DNA of 64,000 nt from NCBI RefSeq assembly GCF_019218755.1, contig NZ_JAHUWZ010000004.1:1-64000 (forward strand). Reading direction: 5' to 3'. How positions within the stretch are numbered: position 1 is the stretch's first letter; the number at the start of each line of letters is the position of its first letter. The position numbers were made by a program, and so were the translations under genes. Positions 25,406-34,036 of this stretch are shown here, one piece after another. Under the pieces are notes generated by a model that was given only the letters and a program-made list of their open reading frames with translations, was not told the origin of the DNA and searched no databases. This DNA is from Acidovorax sp. sif1233 (lineage in GTDB: Bacteria; Pseudomonadota; Gammaproteobacteria; Burkholderiales; Burkholderiaceae_C).

Positions 25406-26060
25406 GGTCGGGTTGGCTGGCTGGTGCGTCGGCTGCCCCGGTGGGGGACAGCACGGGCGCGCCGGGCTCGCTGGAGGACTCGCTAGGAACAGCGGTGCAT
25501 ACCCCCGACTGTGCCACGCCCGCGGCCTCTTGCGCCTCCGCATCATCCCGATGCTGAGCGGGACCCGGGGGCTTTGCCGCAGCGCCCTCCGCCTCCGGCG
25601 AGGGCTTTTCATGGTCGAAGAAGCCCATGGCATGGGCGCTGGCCATCTGGCGCAGCATGCCCTCGGGCAAAGGGTCGGGCTGGCTGTAGTCGCCGATGTA
25701 GATATCGAGGCCGTCCATCACATTGAAGTGCGGGTCGGCAAACAGCTTCTTCATCGCCAGGTTGCGCACATCGGGCGAGACCGCGCGCTGCACGAAGGGC
25801 TTGAAGTCAGACTCGGGCGTGAGGGCTTGGGCATCGGCCAGCGTGGGCGGCGGTGGCGCCGGATCGGCTGCCTGCGTGCTGTCGCTCGCCTGGGTTGACT
25901 CACCACGCACCGGGACTTGTGCCCCAGGAGACGGGCCCGTGGGCAGGCCCGCAGCGCGTTCCGCCGCCGGCATGGCGGGCGGCGGAGGCTCGTCGATGGG
26001 CTTGCCCTCGCGCACCTCCTGCTTGCGGCGCGACCAGCGCCCGAGGAATCCGTCAGCCAC
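25329..26060 (-). CDS. DUF3306 domain protein
   Basis: This 243-residue protein starts at a GTG (26060) just inside the end of the DUF3305 gene. The DUF3306 core is FLGRWSRRKQEVREGK at the N-terminus, then after a Pro-rich stretch LTPESDFKPFVQRAVSPDVRNLAMKKLFADPHFNVMDGLDIYIGDY. The acidic, low-complexity C-terminal ~80 residues end in HDHDAHLRLQPDDAPRR, encoded in the DNA that also encodes the start of the next gene. DUF3305-DUF3306 pairs occur beside formate dehydrogenases, where they are thought to assist maturation; the mechanism is unknown. Confidence 0.85.
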   Translation of the reverse strand: MADGFLGRWSRRKQEVREGKPIDEPPPPAMPAAERAAGLPTGPSPGAQVPVRGESTQASDSTQAADPAPPPPTLADAQALTPESDFKPFVQRAVSPDVRNLAMKKLFADPHFNVMDGLDIYIGDYSQPDPLPEGMLRQMASAHAMGFFDHEKPSPEAEGAAAKPPGPAQHRDDAEAQEAAGVAQSGVCTAVPSESSSEPGAPVLSPTGAADAPASQPDHDHDAHLRLQPDDAPRREGVGRGTA

Positions 26061-26643
26061 GGTCTGCCCTTCCCTGCTCCACGACGTCACCACCACCACC
26101 ACGCCCGCCGCCGCCGCGCTGTTTCTCGGTGGAAACGGTCGCAGGGTTGCCAAAACGGTCCTGCAGGGGGCGGAAGCTGTCGGGGCGCTTCCTGCGCTTG
26201 GGCTCGGGCTGGTAGTGCTCGGCCACGAAGGCGCGCAGCACCTCCAGCACCTCGGGCGGGGCGGGCACCTGTTCCACGGTTTCCTGCGCGTCCAGCCAGC
26301 GGCCCGCGTCGTGGTAGCTCAGGCTCACGGCCACGGGGCGTGCCAGCGGGATCTCGCCCGTGCCGGGGTCTTCGTCGCGGCGCCACAGCACGAACCAGCA
26401 GGGGGCGGGCGAGGTGAGGTTGAGGTGGTAGCCCTCGGCATCGTCGCGGAACAGCTCCACCACGAAGCCGGGGAACAGCCAGCGCTGCTCGCGCTCATCG
26501 CTGAGCAGGCGGCGCGGCGCGGTGCCGAAGGTGGGCTCGTTGATCACCACCTCGGCCAGCGACCAGCGCCAGGGCTGCCAGCGGTTGTCGATGCGCTCGC
26601 AGCGCATGATCACGGCAACGTCGGTGTGGGGGCGTTCGGTCAT
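26053..26643 (-). CDS. DUF3305 domain protein
   Basis: This 196-residue protein starts at MTERPHTDVAVIM (26643). The DUF3305 core is RWQPWRWSLAEVV, WLFPGFVVELFRDDAEGYHLNLTSPAPCWFVLWRRDED and the PVAVSLSYHDAGRWLDAQETVEQVPAP segment. The tail is Gly/Arg-rich and overlaps the GTG of the DUF3306 gene by 8 bp. It is the first gene of the accessory group DUF3305-DUF3306-4Fe4S-TorD, and lies 248 bp after the NAD-linked alpha-subunit gene. Confidence 0.85.
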   Translation of the reverse strand: MTERPHTDVAVIMRCERIDNRWQPWRWSLAEVVINEPTFGTAPRRLLSDEREQRWLFPGFVVELFRDDAEGYHLNLTSPAPCWFVLWRRDEDPGTGEIPLARPVAVSLSYHDAGRWLDAQETVEQVPAPPEVLEVLRAFVAEHYQPEPKRRKRPDSFRPLQDRFGNPATVSTEKQRGGGGRGGGGDVVEQGRADRG

Positions 26644-26780
26644 GGGCGTTGACTTTACTCCGGCAGGCGCGTGGAGAGGGTTCAAAGCCCCTGCACTGCG
26701 CCGCAGCCGTCGTGTGGTGGTGAGGATGCGGATGTGGGTGCGCGCAACTGCGCGGCTGCCGGAGGCGGTCTGGGCCCTGG

Positions 26781-26804
26781 CTTCGACAGGCTCAGCCCGA
26801 ACGG
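26781..26804. repeat. REP-like sequence
   Basis: The segment reads CTTCGACAGGCTCAGC followed by CCGAACGG, a widespread proteobacterial REP-type motif, followed by a short tandem of GGACTGGG units (about 26803-26822). It sits in the 248-bp gap between the NAD-linked formate dehydrogenase genes and the accessory genes. Only one copy was seen in this window. Confidence 0.6.
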
Positions 26805-26891
26805 ACTGGGGGACTGGGGGACGGGCTACAGACTACGAACGATGGAGGCTGGAGCACCGGCGCTTCCCGGCGTCGCGCCCCACGCCGTCCG

Positions 26892-29798
26892 TCAGTGCGG
26901 CGCCTCCTGCGCCACGTCCAGCCGCTCCACAGCCACCGCGCAGTACTTGAACTCGGGGATCTTGCCGAACGGGTCCAGCGCCGCGTTGGTGAGCAGGTTG
27001 GCGGCGGCCTCCACGTACGCAAACGGCATGAACACGGTGCCGTGCGGCGTGCCGTCGTCGCGGCGCACGCGCACCTGCACCATGCCGCGCCGCGAGCGGA
27101 TGCCCACCAGCGCGCCGGGCGCCACGCCCAGCCGCGCCAGTTCGTCGCCATGCAGCGACGCGGTGGCCATGGGCTCGATGGCGTCCAGCACGGTGCTGCG
27201 CCGCGTCATGCTGCCCGTGTGCCAGTGCTCCAGCTGCCGGCCGGTGATGAGCACCAGGGGGTAGTCGGCATCGGGCTTTTCGGCCGCCGGGATCACGCTG
27301 GCGGGCACCAGTTGCAGTCGGCCCGTGGGCGTGGGGAATTTCTCGGTGAAGACGATGGGCTGGCCCGGGTCGCCCTCCGTGAGGCAGGGGTAGGTCACGC
27401 TGGAGTCGCGCGCGAGGCGGTCCCAGGTGATGCCCTCGATGCTGGCGTGCATGGCCTGGCGCATTTCGTCGTAGACAGCGGCCACGCCGGATTCTTCGCC
27501 TTCGTAGTTCCAGCCAAGCCCCATGCGCGCGGCGATCTGCTGGATGATCCACAGGTCGGGCTGCGCGTCGCCCGGCGGGTTCAGGGCGCGGCGGCCCATC
27601 TGCACCATGCGGTCGGTGTTGCTGGCGGTGCCGGTCTTTTCGGGCCAGGCGCTGGCGGGCAGTACCACGTCGGCCAGCCAGGCGGTCTCGGTCAAAAAGA
27701 TGTCCTGCACCACCAGGTGCGACAGGCTGGCCAGCGCGTGGCGCGCGTGGTTCAGGTCGGGGTCGCTCATGGCGGGGTTCTCGCCCATGATGTACATGCC
27801 GCGCACCTTGTGCGGGTCGCTGTCGTCGGCCAGGGCCTTGTGCATGATCTCGACCACGGTGTAGCCCGGCGCCTCATCGAGCCGGGCGCCCCAGAAGTCC
27901 TCGAACCAGGCATGCGCCTCCGCGTTGTCCACCCGCTGGTAATTGGGGAACATCATGGGGATCAGCCCCGCGTCGCTCGCGCCCTGCACGTTGTTCTGGC
28001 CGCGCAGCGGGTGCAGGCCGGAGCCGGGCTTGCCGATCTGGCCGGTGACGGCGCACAGCGCGATCAGACAGCGCGCGTTGTCGGTGCCGTGCACGTGCTG
28101 GCTTACGCCCATGCCCCACAGAATCATCGAGGCTTTGCTTTTTGCAAACGCCCGCGCCACCTCGCGCAGCGTCTCGGCCGGGATTCCGCACACCGGGGCC
28201 ATGGCCTCGGGGCTGCAGCCCATCACGTTGGCCTTCAAGGCCTCGAAGTTGTTGGCGCGGTCGCGGATGAAGGCTTCATCCACCAGGCCTTCGTCGATCA
28301 CCGTGTGGATCAGCGCGTTGAGCATGGCCACGTCGGTGTCGGCCTTGAACTGCAGTGTGCGCCAGGCATGGCGGCCGATGTCGGTGATGCGCGGATCGGC
28401 CAGCACGATCTTCGCGCCACGCTGCGCGGCGTTCTTCATCCAGGTGGCCGCCACGGGGTGGTTGGCCGTGGGGTTGGAGCCGATCACGAAGATCAGCCCG
28501 GCATGCTCCACGTCGTTCACCGGGTTGCTCACCGCGCCCGAGCCCACACCTTCGAGCAACGCGGCCACGCTGGAGGCGTGGCACAGCCGCGTGCAGTGGT
28601 CCACGTTGTTGCTGCCAAAGCCGGTGCGCACCAGCTTCTGGAACAGGTAGGCCTCTTCGTTGCTGCCCTTGGCCGATCCAAAGCCTGCGAGCGCCTTGGG
28701 GCCGTGCGTGTCGCGCAGCGACCTGAGCGTGCCGGCGGCCAGGCCGAGCGCCTCGTCCCAGGTCGCTTCGCGGAAGGTATCGCGCCAGTCGGCGCCGTAG
28801 GGCCGCACCTCCTTGGGCACGCCGCTCTTGCGGATCAGCGGCACCGTCAGGCGGTCGGGGTGGTGGGCGTAGTCGAAACCAAAGCGCCCTTTCACACACA
28901 GGCGGCCGTGGTTGGCCGGGCCGTCGCGGCCCTCGACGCTGATGATTTTTTCATCGCGCACGTTGTAGGTGATGAGGCAGCCCACGCCGCAGAACGGGCA
29001 GACCGAATCGACCTTGCGGTCCACCGCCTGCGGGCCGATGTGCGTCTTGGGACTGAGCGCGCCCGTGGGGCAGGCCTGCACGCATTCGCCGCAGGCCACG
29101 CAGGTGCTCTCGGCCATGGGGTCGTCGAGGTCGAAGACGATCTTGCTCTGCGCGCCGCGCAGCGCGTAGCCGATCACATCGTTGACCTGTTCCTCGCGGC
29201 AGGCGCGCACGCAGCGGTTGCACTGGATGCAGGCGTCCAGGTTCACCGCCATGGCCGGGTGGCTCAGGTCGGGCGCGGGCTGCTCGCGGCGCAGGGCCTT
29301 GAGGGCCGGGCGCACGGCCACGCCCAGGCGGTCGGCCCACTCGCTCAGTTCGCCGTGCTGGCCTACCGTTTCTGAAATATTTGAATCAAATTTGCCGCTA
29401 GCGATTGATGGATAAGCGCCACCAGCTATCAATTCAGGAGTATTTGATTGGTCGTCGTTCCAGCGATAGCCCACATCGGGCATGTCCGACAGCAGCATCT
29501 CCACCACCATCTGCTGGCTCTTGCGGGCGCGCGGGCTGGCGGCCGACACCTTCATGCCCTCGGTCGGCGCGCGGCAGCAGCTGGGGGCGAGCGTGCGCTC
29601 GCCGGCGATCTCGACCACGCAGGCGCGGCAATTGCCATCGGGGCGCAGGCCGTCGGTGTAGCAGAGGTGGGGAATGTCCACGCCATGGCGCTGCGCGGCT
29701 TTGAGGATGGTTTCACCGGCGTGGGCGGTGACGGGCTGGCCGTCCAACTCGAAGGCCACGCCAGGCCGCGCCGCCGTGGATGTCAACACGGCGCTCAT
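26892..29798 (-). CDS. NAD-dependent formate dehydrogenase alpha subunit (FdsA/FDH1-type)
   Basis: This 968-residue cytoplasmic molybdenum or tungsten enzyme oxidises formate. Domain order: a NuoG-like [2Fe-2S] domain (Cys in HLCYTDG, GNCRACVV and PSCCRAP; about 14-90), a linker, a two-cluster ferredoxin region (CIQCNRCVRACREEQ and CVACGECVQACPTGA; about 185-245), then the bis-MGD domain starting VCPFCGVGCLITYN (about 270), with a candidate metal-ligand Cys in CTRLCHASS (about 400). It has no Tat signal. The linker at about 117-139 is encoded by palindromic element copy C. The start overlaps the beta-subunit stop (ATGA). Its size and two-subunit context resemble Methylorubrum FDH1. Confidence 0.92.
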   Translation of the reverse strand: MSAVLTSTAARPGVAFELDGQPVTAHAGETILKAAQRHGVDIPHLCYTDGLRPDGNCRACVVEIAGERTLAPSCCRAPTEGMKVSAASPRARKSQQMVVEMLLSDMPDVGYRWNDDQSNTPELIAGGAYPSIASGKFDSNISETVGQHGELSEWADRLGVAVRPALKALRREQPAPDLSHPAMAVNLDACIQCNRCVRACREEQVNDVIGYALRGAQSKIVFDLDDPMAESTCVACGECVQACPTGALSPKTHIGPQAVDRKVDSVCPFCGVGCLITYNVRDEKIISVEGRDGPANHGRLCVKGRFGFDYAHHPDRLTVPLIRKSGVPKEVRPYGADWRDTFREATWDEALGLAAGTLRSLRDTHGPKALAGFGSAKGSNEEAYLFQKLVRTGFGSNNVDHCTRLCHASSVAALLEGVGSGAVSNPVNDVEHAGLIFVIGSNPTANHPVAATWMKNAAQRGAKIVLADPRITDIGRHAWRTLQFKADTDVAMLNALIHTVIDEGLVDEAFIRDRANNFEALKANVMGCSPEAMAPVCGIPAETLREVARAFAKSKASMILWGMGVSQHVHGTDNARCLIALCAVTGQIGKPGSGLHPLRGQNNVQGASDAGLIPMMFPNYQRVDNAEAHAWFEDFWGARLDEAPGYTVVEIMHKALADDSDPHKVRGMYIMGENPAMSDPDLNHARHALASLSHLVVQDIFLTETAWLADVVLPASAWPEKTGTASNTDRMVQMGRRALNPPGDAQPDLWIIQQIAARMGLGWNYEGEESGVAAVYDEMRQAMHASIEGITWDRLARDSSVTYPCLTEGDPGQPIVFTEKFPTPTGRLQLVPASVIPAAEKPDADYPLVLITGRQLEHWHTGSMTRRSTVLDAIEPMATASLHGDELARLGVAPGALVGIRSRRGMVQVRVRRDDGTPHGTVFMPFAYVEAAANLLTNAALDPFGKIPEFKYCAVAVERLDVAQEAPH
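29380..29450 (+). repeat. AGCGCT palindromic element, copy C (inside a gene)
   Basis: Blocks: GCCGCTAGCG, ATTGATGG, ATAAGCGCC, ACCAGCTATCAATT and AGGAGTATTTGATTG. It is embedded in the alpha-subunit gene and read on the strand opposite to the element's consensus orientation. It encodes about 24 residues between the [2Fe-2S] domain and the ferredoxin region without disrupting the frame. Confidence 0.75.
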
Positions 29799-31705
29799 GG
29801 CTGTAGTCCTCCGGGCAGTTGCTCGGCGAGCGGGCTGTTGCGCGGCCTGGGCAGGTCGCCTGGCCAGGGCGCCTCGCCCACCTCGTGGGCAAAATATTTG
29901 TGGATGCAGCGGATGGGGTTGGGCGCCGCCTGGCCCAGGCCGCAGATCGATGCATCGCCCATCACCTGGGCCAGGTCGTCGAGCAGTTCTTCATCCCACT
30001 GCGGGGCGCGCATCAACACCGCAGCCTTGGCCGTGCCCACGCGGCAGGGCGTGCACTGGCCGCAGCTTTCGTGCTCGAAGAAGCGCATCACGTTCAGCGC
30101 CGCATCGCGGGCCCGGTCGTGCTGGCTGAGCACGATGACGGCGGCCGAGCCGATGAAGCAGCCGTGGGGCTGCAGCGTATCGAAGTCGAGCGGGATGTTG
30201 CTCAGGCTGGCGGGAAGGATGCCGCCCGACGCGCCGCCGGGCAGGTAGGCATACAGCTGGTGGCCATCGGGCATGCCGCCGCAGTATTCATCGATGAGTT
30301 CCTGCACCGTGATGCCCGCAGGCGCGAGCTTGACGCCGGGATGCTTCACGCGTCCGCTCACGCTGAAACTGCGCAGCCCCTTGCGCCCGTGGCGGCCGAA
30401 GCTGGCAAACCACTCGGGCCCGCGCTCGATGATGTCGCGCACCCAGTACAGCGTCTCGAAGTTGTGCTCCAGCGTGGGCCGGCCGAACAGGCCCACCTGC
30501 GCGATGTAGGGCGGGCGCATGCGGGGCTCGCCGCGTTTGCCTTCGATGCTCTCGATCATGGCCGACTCTTCGCCGCAGATATAGGCGCCCGCGCCGCGCC
30601 GCAGCTCGATGTGCGGCAAGGGGCATGGCGGTTCGGCGCGCAAATCCCGCAGCGCCGCCTGCAGCAGCGCGCGGCAGCCGTGGTACTCGTCGCGCAGGTA
30701 GATGTAGATGGCTTCGGTGCCCACTACCTGGGCGGCGATGAGAACGCCTTCCAGAAAGCGGTGCGGGTCGCGTTCGAGGTAGGTGCGGTCCTTGAAGGTG
30801 CCGGGCTCGCCCTCGTCGATGTTGACGGCCATCAGCCGTGGCGCGGGCTGGTCGCGCACGATGCGCCATTTGCGTCCCGCCGGAAAGCCTGCGCCGCCCA
30901 GGCCGCGCAGGCCCGAGTTCTCCATGGCCGAGAGCACTGCCTCGGCATCCATTTCGCCGTTGACCAGCGCGGCGGCCGTCTGGTAGCCGCCGTGCGCGCG
31001 GTAGGTGGCGAGGTCTGTGTGGGCGGGACTGACCGGGTCTGGCTGCGCAGGCACGCTGTGTTCGGCCAGCGCGGCAATATCAAAATTGATAGCTGCCAGC
31101 GCTTGTGGATGAAGCGCCAGGGCCCGATTTTGCTTCGAAATGATGGTGTCCAGCACGGCATCCACCGTGGCGTGTGGCACCGGGCACTGGTGCACCACGG
31201 CCACGGGCGCCTGCTCGCAGCGGCCCACGCAGGGCACGGCCACCACCTGCACATCGCCATGCCCTGCACCAAGGTTCATCGCGCGCAGGCGCCCGGGCAG
31301 CTCGGCCAGCAGTTCATGTGCTCCGGCCAGGCTGCAGCTCAGGCTGTCGCACACCCGCAGCACCAGGCGCGGGGCCTGGGCATCCTCGCCGCGCACGATG
31401 TCGAAGTGGTGGTAGAAGCTGGCCACTTCATACACCTCGGCCATCGGGCGGTTGAGCTGCTTGGCCAGCGCCACCAGGTGGCGGTCGTGCAGCACGCCAA
31501 AGTGGTCGTTCAGCCGGTGCAGGTATTCGATGAGCAGATCGCGCCGAAAACCATCGGCCGGGCGCGGCCCCAGCAGCTGCGCCACCTCGGCCAGCGCGGC
31601 ATCCTCGGGCTGGCGGCCTTTCAGGCGGCTCTTGCGGCGGATGCGCTCGCGCATGTCGTTGACGGACACGGCGGCCACGGTGGGGGCTTCGGGTGCAGGA
31701 TTCAT
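29795..31705 (-). CDS. NAD-dependent formate dehydrogenase beta subunit, NuoE-NuoF fusion
   Basis: This 636-residue protein passes electrons from the alpha subunit to NAD+. Residues ~1-185 form a NuoE-like thioredoxin-fold [2Fe-2S] domain (Cys in RVCDSLSCSLAG and VPCVGRCEQAP). Residues ~215-620 form a NuoF-like domain: GLRGLGGAGFPAGRKW, the FMN/NADH region VNIDEGEPGTFKDR and GAYICGEESAMIESIEG, and the [4Fe-4S] motif ESCGQCTPCRVG. In FdsGB systems these are two proteins; the fusion matches the FDH1 type. The junction (about 190-209) is encoded by palindromic element copy D. It is the first gene of the pair, with the promoter expected in 31706-31865. Confidence 0.93.
   Translation of the reverse strand: MNPAPEAPTVAAVSVNDMRERIRRKSRLKGRQPEDAALAEVAQLLGPRPADGFRRDLLIEYLHRLNDHFGVLHDRHLVALAKQLNRPMAEVYEVASFYHHFDIVRGEDAQAPRLVLRVCDSLSCSLAGAHELLAELPGRLRAMNLGAGHGDVQVVAVPCVGRCEQAPVAVVHQCPVPHATVDAVLDTIISKQNRALALHPQALAAINFDIAALAEHSVPAQPDPVSPAHTDLATYRAHGGYQTAAALVNGEMDAEAVLSAMENSGLRGLGGAGFPAGRKWRIVRDQPAPRLMAVNIDEGEPGTFKDRTYLERDPHRFLEGVLIAAQVVGTEAIYIYLRDEYHGCRALLQAALRDLRAEPPCPLPHIELRRGAGAYICGEESAMIESIEGKRGEPRMRPPYIAQVGLFGRPTLEHNFETLYWVRDIIERGPEWFASFGRHGRKGLRSFSVSGRVKHPGVKLAPAGITVQELIDEYCGGMPDGHQLYAYLPGGASGGILPASLSNIPLDFDTLQPHGCFIGSAAVIVLSQHDRARDAALNVMRFFEHESCGQCTPCRVGTAKAAVLMRAPQWDEELLDDLAQVMGDASICGLGQAAPNPIRCIHKYFAHEVGEAPWPGDLPRPRNSPLAEQLPGGLQP
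31078..31137 (-). repeat. AGCGCT palindromic element, copy D (inside a gene)
   Basis: Read on the minus strand: GGCCCTGGCGCTT, CATCCAC, AAGCGCTGGC, AGCTATCAATTTTGATA. It encodes about 20 residues (including ALALHPQALAAINFD) exactly between the NuoE-like and NuoF-like domains. It is read in the same frame as copy E in metG. Confidence 0.8.
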
Positions 31706-31865
31706 GGATCGGGATCGTGGTCGCGCGCAGCGGTGGTTATGAAGCCGCCTGCATACCGCAGGCTGGCGAGCGCAGTGTCGACGAGGCCCGCGGGGGCGTC
31801 AAATTGCTTACGCACATGGGACGATCACAAAAACAAATGAGCCCGGACCGTCCCCTGCGCGGCCG

Positions 31866-32816
31866 CTACGCCTGCGGCGGCGGCGGGCGGCTGCGATGCA
31901 GCGCCGACAGGAAGTAGCGCGCGGCCTGTGGCAGGGGGCGGTCCCTGCGCGTGATGGCGCCGAACTCGCCCATCTTGTGCTTGATGTGGCAGGGCAGGAT
32001 CTTGAGCAGATGGTGCCGCGCATAGATCGTGGCGATCGACAGCGGAATCACGGCCACCATGGTGGTGTCCGCGATCAGCTGCATGGTGGTCAGGATGGAG
32101 GCCGTCTCGATCAGGCCACGGGGCGGCGGCGCGTGGAGCGAGCGGAACTCCTGGTCCAGCACCTCGCGCATGGGGCTGCCGGAGGGCTGCAGTATCCAGG
32201 GGTAGTCCAGCAAGCTGGAAAAGGGAACCTGCCTTTTCTTGGACAGCGGGTGCCCCACTCCCACCACCACGGCCAGCGACTCGTTGGCCAGCGGCTGAAA
32301 GCCGAACAGGGCCTTGTGCTCCGGCCGCACGCGCCCGATGGCGATGTCGATCAGGCCGTCCTTGAGCAGTTCGACCAGCCTGTCGCTGGTGTCCAGCGTC
32401 ACCTGGATGGTGGTCAGCGGATAGGTCTTGTTGAAAGCGATGATGGCCTGGTTCAGCAAGGTGGGCAGCGGCGCCATGATGCAGCCCACCGCCAGGCGCC
32501 CCGCGCTTCCCAGTTTCAGTTCATCGAGTTCGCGGGCCATGGACTCCATCGAGCCGCGCATGCCCTGGAAGTACCCCAGCACGCGCTCGCCGGCCGGTGT
32601 CATCCGCTGCCCCCGCCCCTCGCGTTCGAACAGGCGCTGCCCCAGCGCCGACTCCAGCTCCTGAATCATCTTCGTGGCGGCGGGCTGGCTCATTCCCAGC
32701 TCGACCGCCGCCCCCCGCAAGGTGCCATGTTCGGCAAAAGCCAGCATGAGGGCGACCTGCCGCATGCGCAGCCGGTTGAGCAGTTGCGAGACGACAAAAG
32801 GACTTGTTTTGTGCAT
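31866..32816 (-). CDS. LysR-family regulator of the catabolic island
   Basis: This 316-residue LysR-type regulator has its HTH in the first ~80 residues (LRMRQVALMLAFAEHGTLRGAAVELGMSQPAATKMIQELE) and an effector-binding domain with GRLAVGCIMAPLPTLLNQAI. It resembles the GbpR-like group that controls sugar and sugar-acid genes. It is divergent from the catabolic operon across a 178-bp AT-rich gap that contains a palindromic candidate operator (32860-32881). It would normally repress itself and activate the operon in response to a pathway intermediate; the ligand is unknown. Confidence 0.92.
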   Translation of the reverse strand: MHKTSPFVVSQLLNRLRMRQVALMLAFAEHGTLRGAAVELGMSQPAATKMIQELESALGQRLFEREGRGQRMTPAGERVLGYFQGMRGSMESMARELDELKLGSAGRLAVGCIMAPLPTLLNQAIIAFNKTYPLTTIQVTLDTSDRLVELLKDGLIDIAIGRVRPEHKALFGFQPLANESLAVVVGVGHPLSKKRQVPFSSLLDYPWILQPSGSPMREVLDQEFRSLHAPPPRGLIETASILTTMQLIADTTMVAVIPLSIATIYARHHLLKILPCHIKHKMGEFGAITRRDRPLPQAARYFLSALHRSRPPPPQA

Positions 32817-32859
32817 GGAGGAACCGCCTCTGGCTTACGGGAAAACCCAGCGTCAAATC

Positions 32860-32881
32860 ATAACCAGTGATTATTAGTTAT
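32860..32881. promoter_or_regulatory. candidate LysR-type operator
   Basis: The segment is an interrupted inverted repeat, ATAAC-N12-GTTAT, in an AT-rich stretch between the LysR gene and the first catabolic gene. Further downstream, TTTACG (32896-32901) and AATAAT (32919-32924), 17 bp apart, could serve as -35 and -10 for the plus-strand operon. In that case the mRNA would begin near 32931. Confidence 0.45.
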
Positions 32882-32994
32882 GTTCAATTTTTGAATTTAC
32901 GTTAACTATCCGCCTCCCAATAATCGGCCCACATGCAGCAGGCGACACCACCCAAAACCGAATCCCATCCACGACAAACGCCGCAAAACCGGTC

Positions 32995-34017
32995 GTGGCC
33001 CTGACCCTGGGCGACCCCGCGGGCATCGGTCCTGAGCTCATCGCGAAGCTGCTCAGCCGGCCTGACGTCCACGAGGAGGCCAACGTGGTCGTGGTGGGCG
33101 ACATCTGGGTGTGGAATGCCGGCCAGCAGACCGCTGGCGTCGCCGTGCCGACACACCCCGTCGCGACGCTGGCCGAAGTGCGCGACCGCCCCCAACAGGA
33201 CCGGCCTGCCTTTGTGCCGGTGGCGTCCATCGATGCCGGCAAGGTCCGCTGCGGCCACGTGGCGGCGGAATGCGGGGCCTCCGTCCTTCAGGTGCTGAAC
33301 CTCTGCATGGACGCGGCCCAGGCCGCCCATGTGGACGCCATCTGCTTCGCCCCCCTGAACAAACACGCCATGAAGCTGGGCGGGCTCCGCCACGAGGACG
33401 AACTGCACCATTTCGCCGCGTACCTGGGAGTGCAGGGCTACTTCTGCGAGTTCAACACCCTGGGCCGCCTGTGGACATCGCGGGTGTCCTCGCACATTCC
33501 CCTCAAGGATGCCGCGCGGGCACTGAGCCAGGAACGCATCGTGGCCGCCGCCAGGCTCATCCACCAGTCGCTGCGGGACAGCGGGTTCCCCGATCCCAGG
33601 GTGGCCGTGGCGGCCTTCAATCCGCACGCGGGGGACGGCGGCATGTGCGGACGCGAGGAGATCGACATCATCGCGCCGGCCGTCAGGACGCTCCAGGAAG
33701 CCGGAGTGCCGGCGGAAGGCCCCTTCCCCGCGGACACGGTGTTCCTGAAAGCGCGCGACGGCCACTACCAGGCGGTGGTGACCATGTACCACGACCAGGG
33801 CCAGATCGCGATCAAGCTGCTGGGATTCAGCCGGGGGGTCACCGTCCAGGGCGGGCTTCCCATCCCCATCACCACGCCCGCCCATGGCACGGCCTTCGAC
33901 ATCGCGGGCAGGGGCGTGGCCGATGTCAATGCCACGCACAACGCATTCCGGATCGCCGCACGCATGGGCTCGAACCAGCTGCGCGCCCGCCAGGGCGACC
34001 CGCTGGCCGGTGAATGA
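32995..34017 (+). CDS. PdxA-family dehydrogenase (catabolic paralogue)
   Basis: This protein of about 340 residues belongs to the PdxA family of metal-dependent, NAD(P)-linked dehydrogenase/decarboxylases. Motifs are [17 protein letters not shown] at the N-terminus, [17 protein letters not shown], the metal-binding [26 protein letters not shown] and [16 protein letters not shown] with [13 protein letters not shown]. Catabolic members act on sugar-acid phosphates or on cis-dihydrodiols (TphB type), so this is not vitamin B6 synthesis. The only canonical start in frame is a GTG at 32995 with no Shine-Dalgarno, yet the preceding codons (AAKPV) look family-like. The true start is therefore uncertain. 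Confidence 0.85.
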   Translation: MALTLGDPAGIGPELIAKLLSRPDVHEEANVVVVGDIWVWNAGQQTAGVAVPTHPVATLAEVRDRPQQDRPAFVPVASIDAGKVRCGHVAAECGASVLQVLNLCMDAAQAAHVDAICFAPLNKHAMKLGGLRHEDELHHFAAYLGVQGYFCEFNTLGRLWTSRVSSHIPLKDAARALSQERIVAAARLIHQSLRDSGFPDPRVAVAAFNPHAGDGGMCGREEIDIIAPAVRTLQEAGVPAEGPFPADTVFLKARDGHYQAVVTMYHDQGQIAIKLLGFSRGVTVQGGLPIPITTPAHGTAFDIAGRGVADVNATHNAFRIAARMGSNQLRARQGDPLAGE

Positions 34018-34036
34018 CAGAAAAAAAGAAATCGCC

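Noticed and set aside
32995-34017. Assignment as biosynthetic pdxA (vitamin B6)
   Set aside because: Context is a catabolic operon with a LysR regulator, importer and sugar-acid enzymes; catabolic PdxA paralogues are common, so no gene symbol was given.
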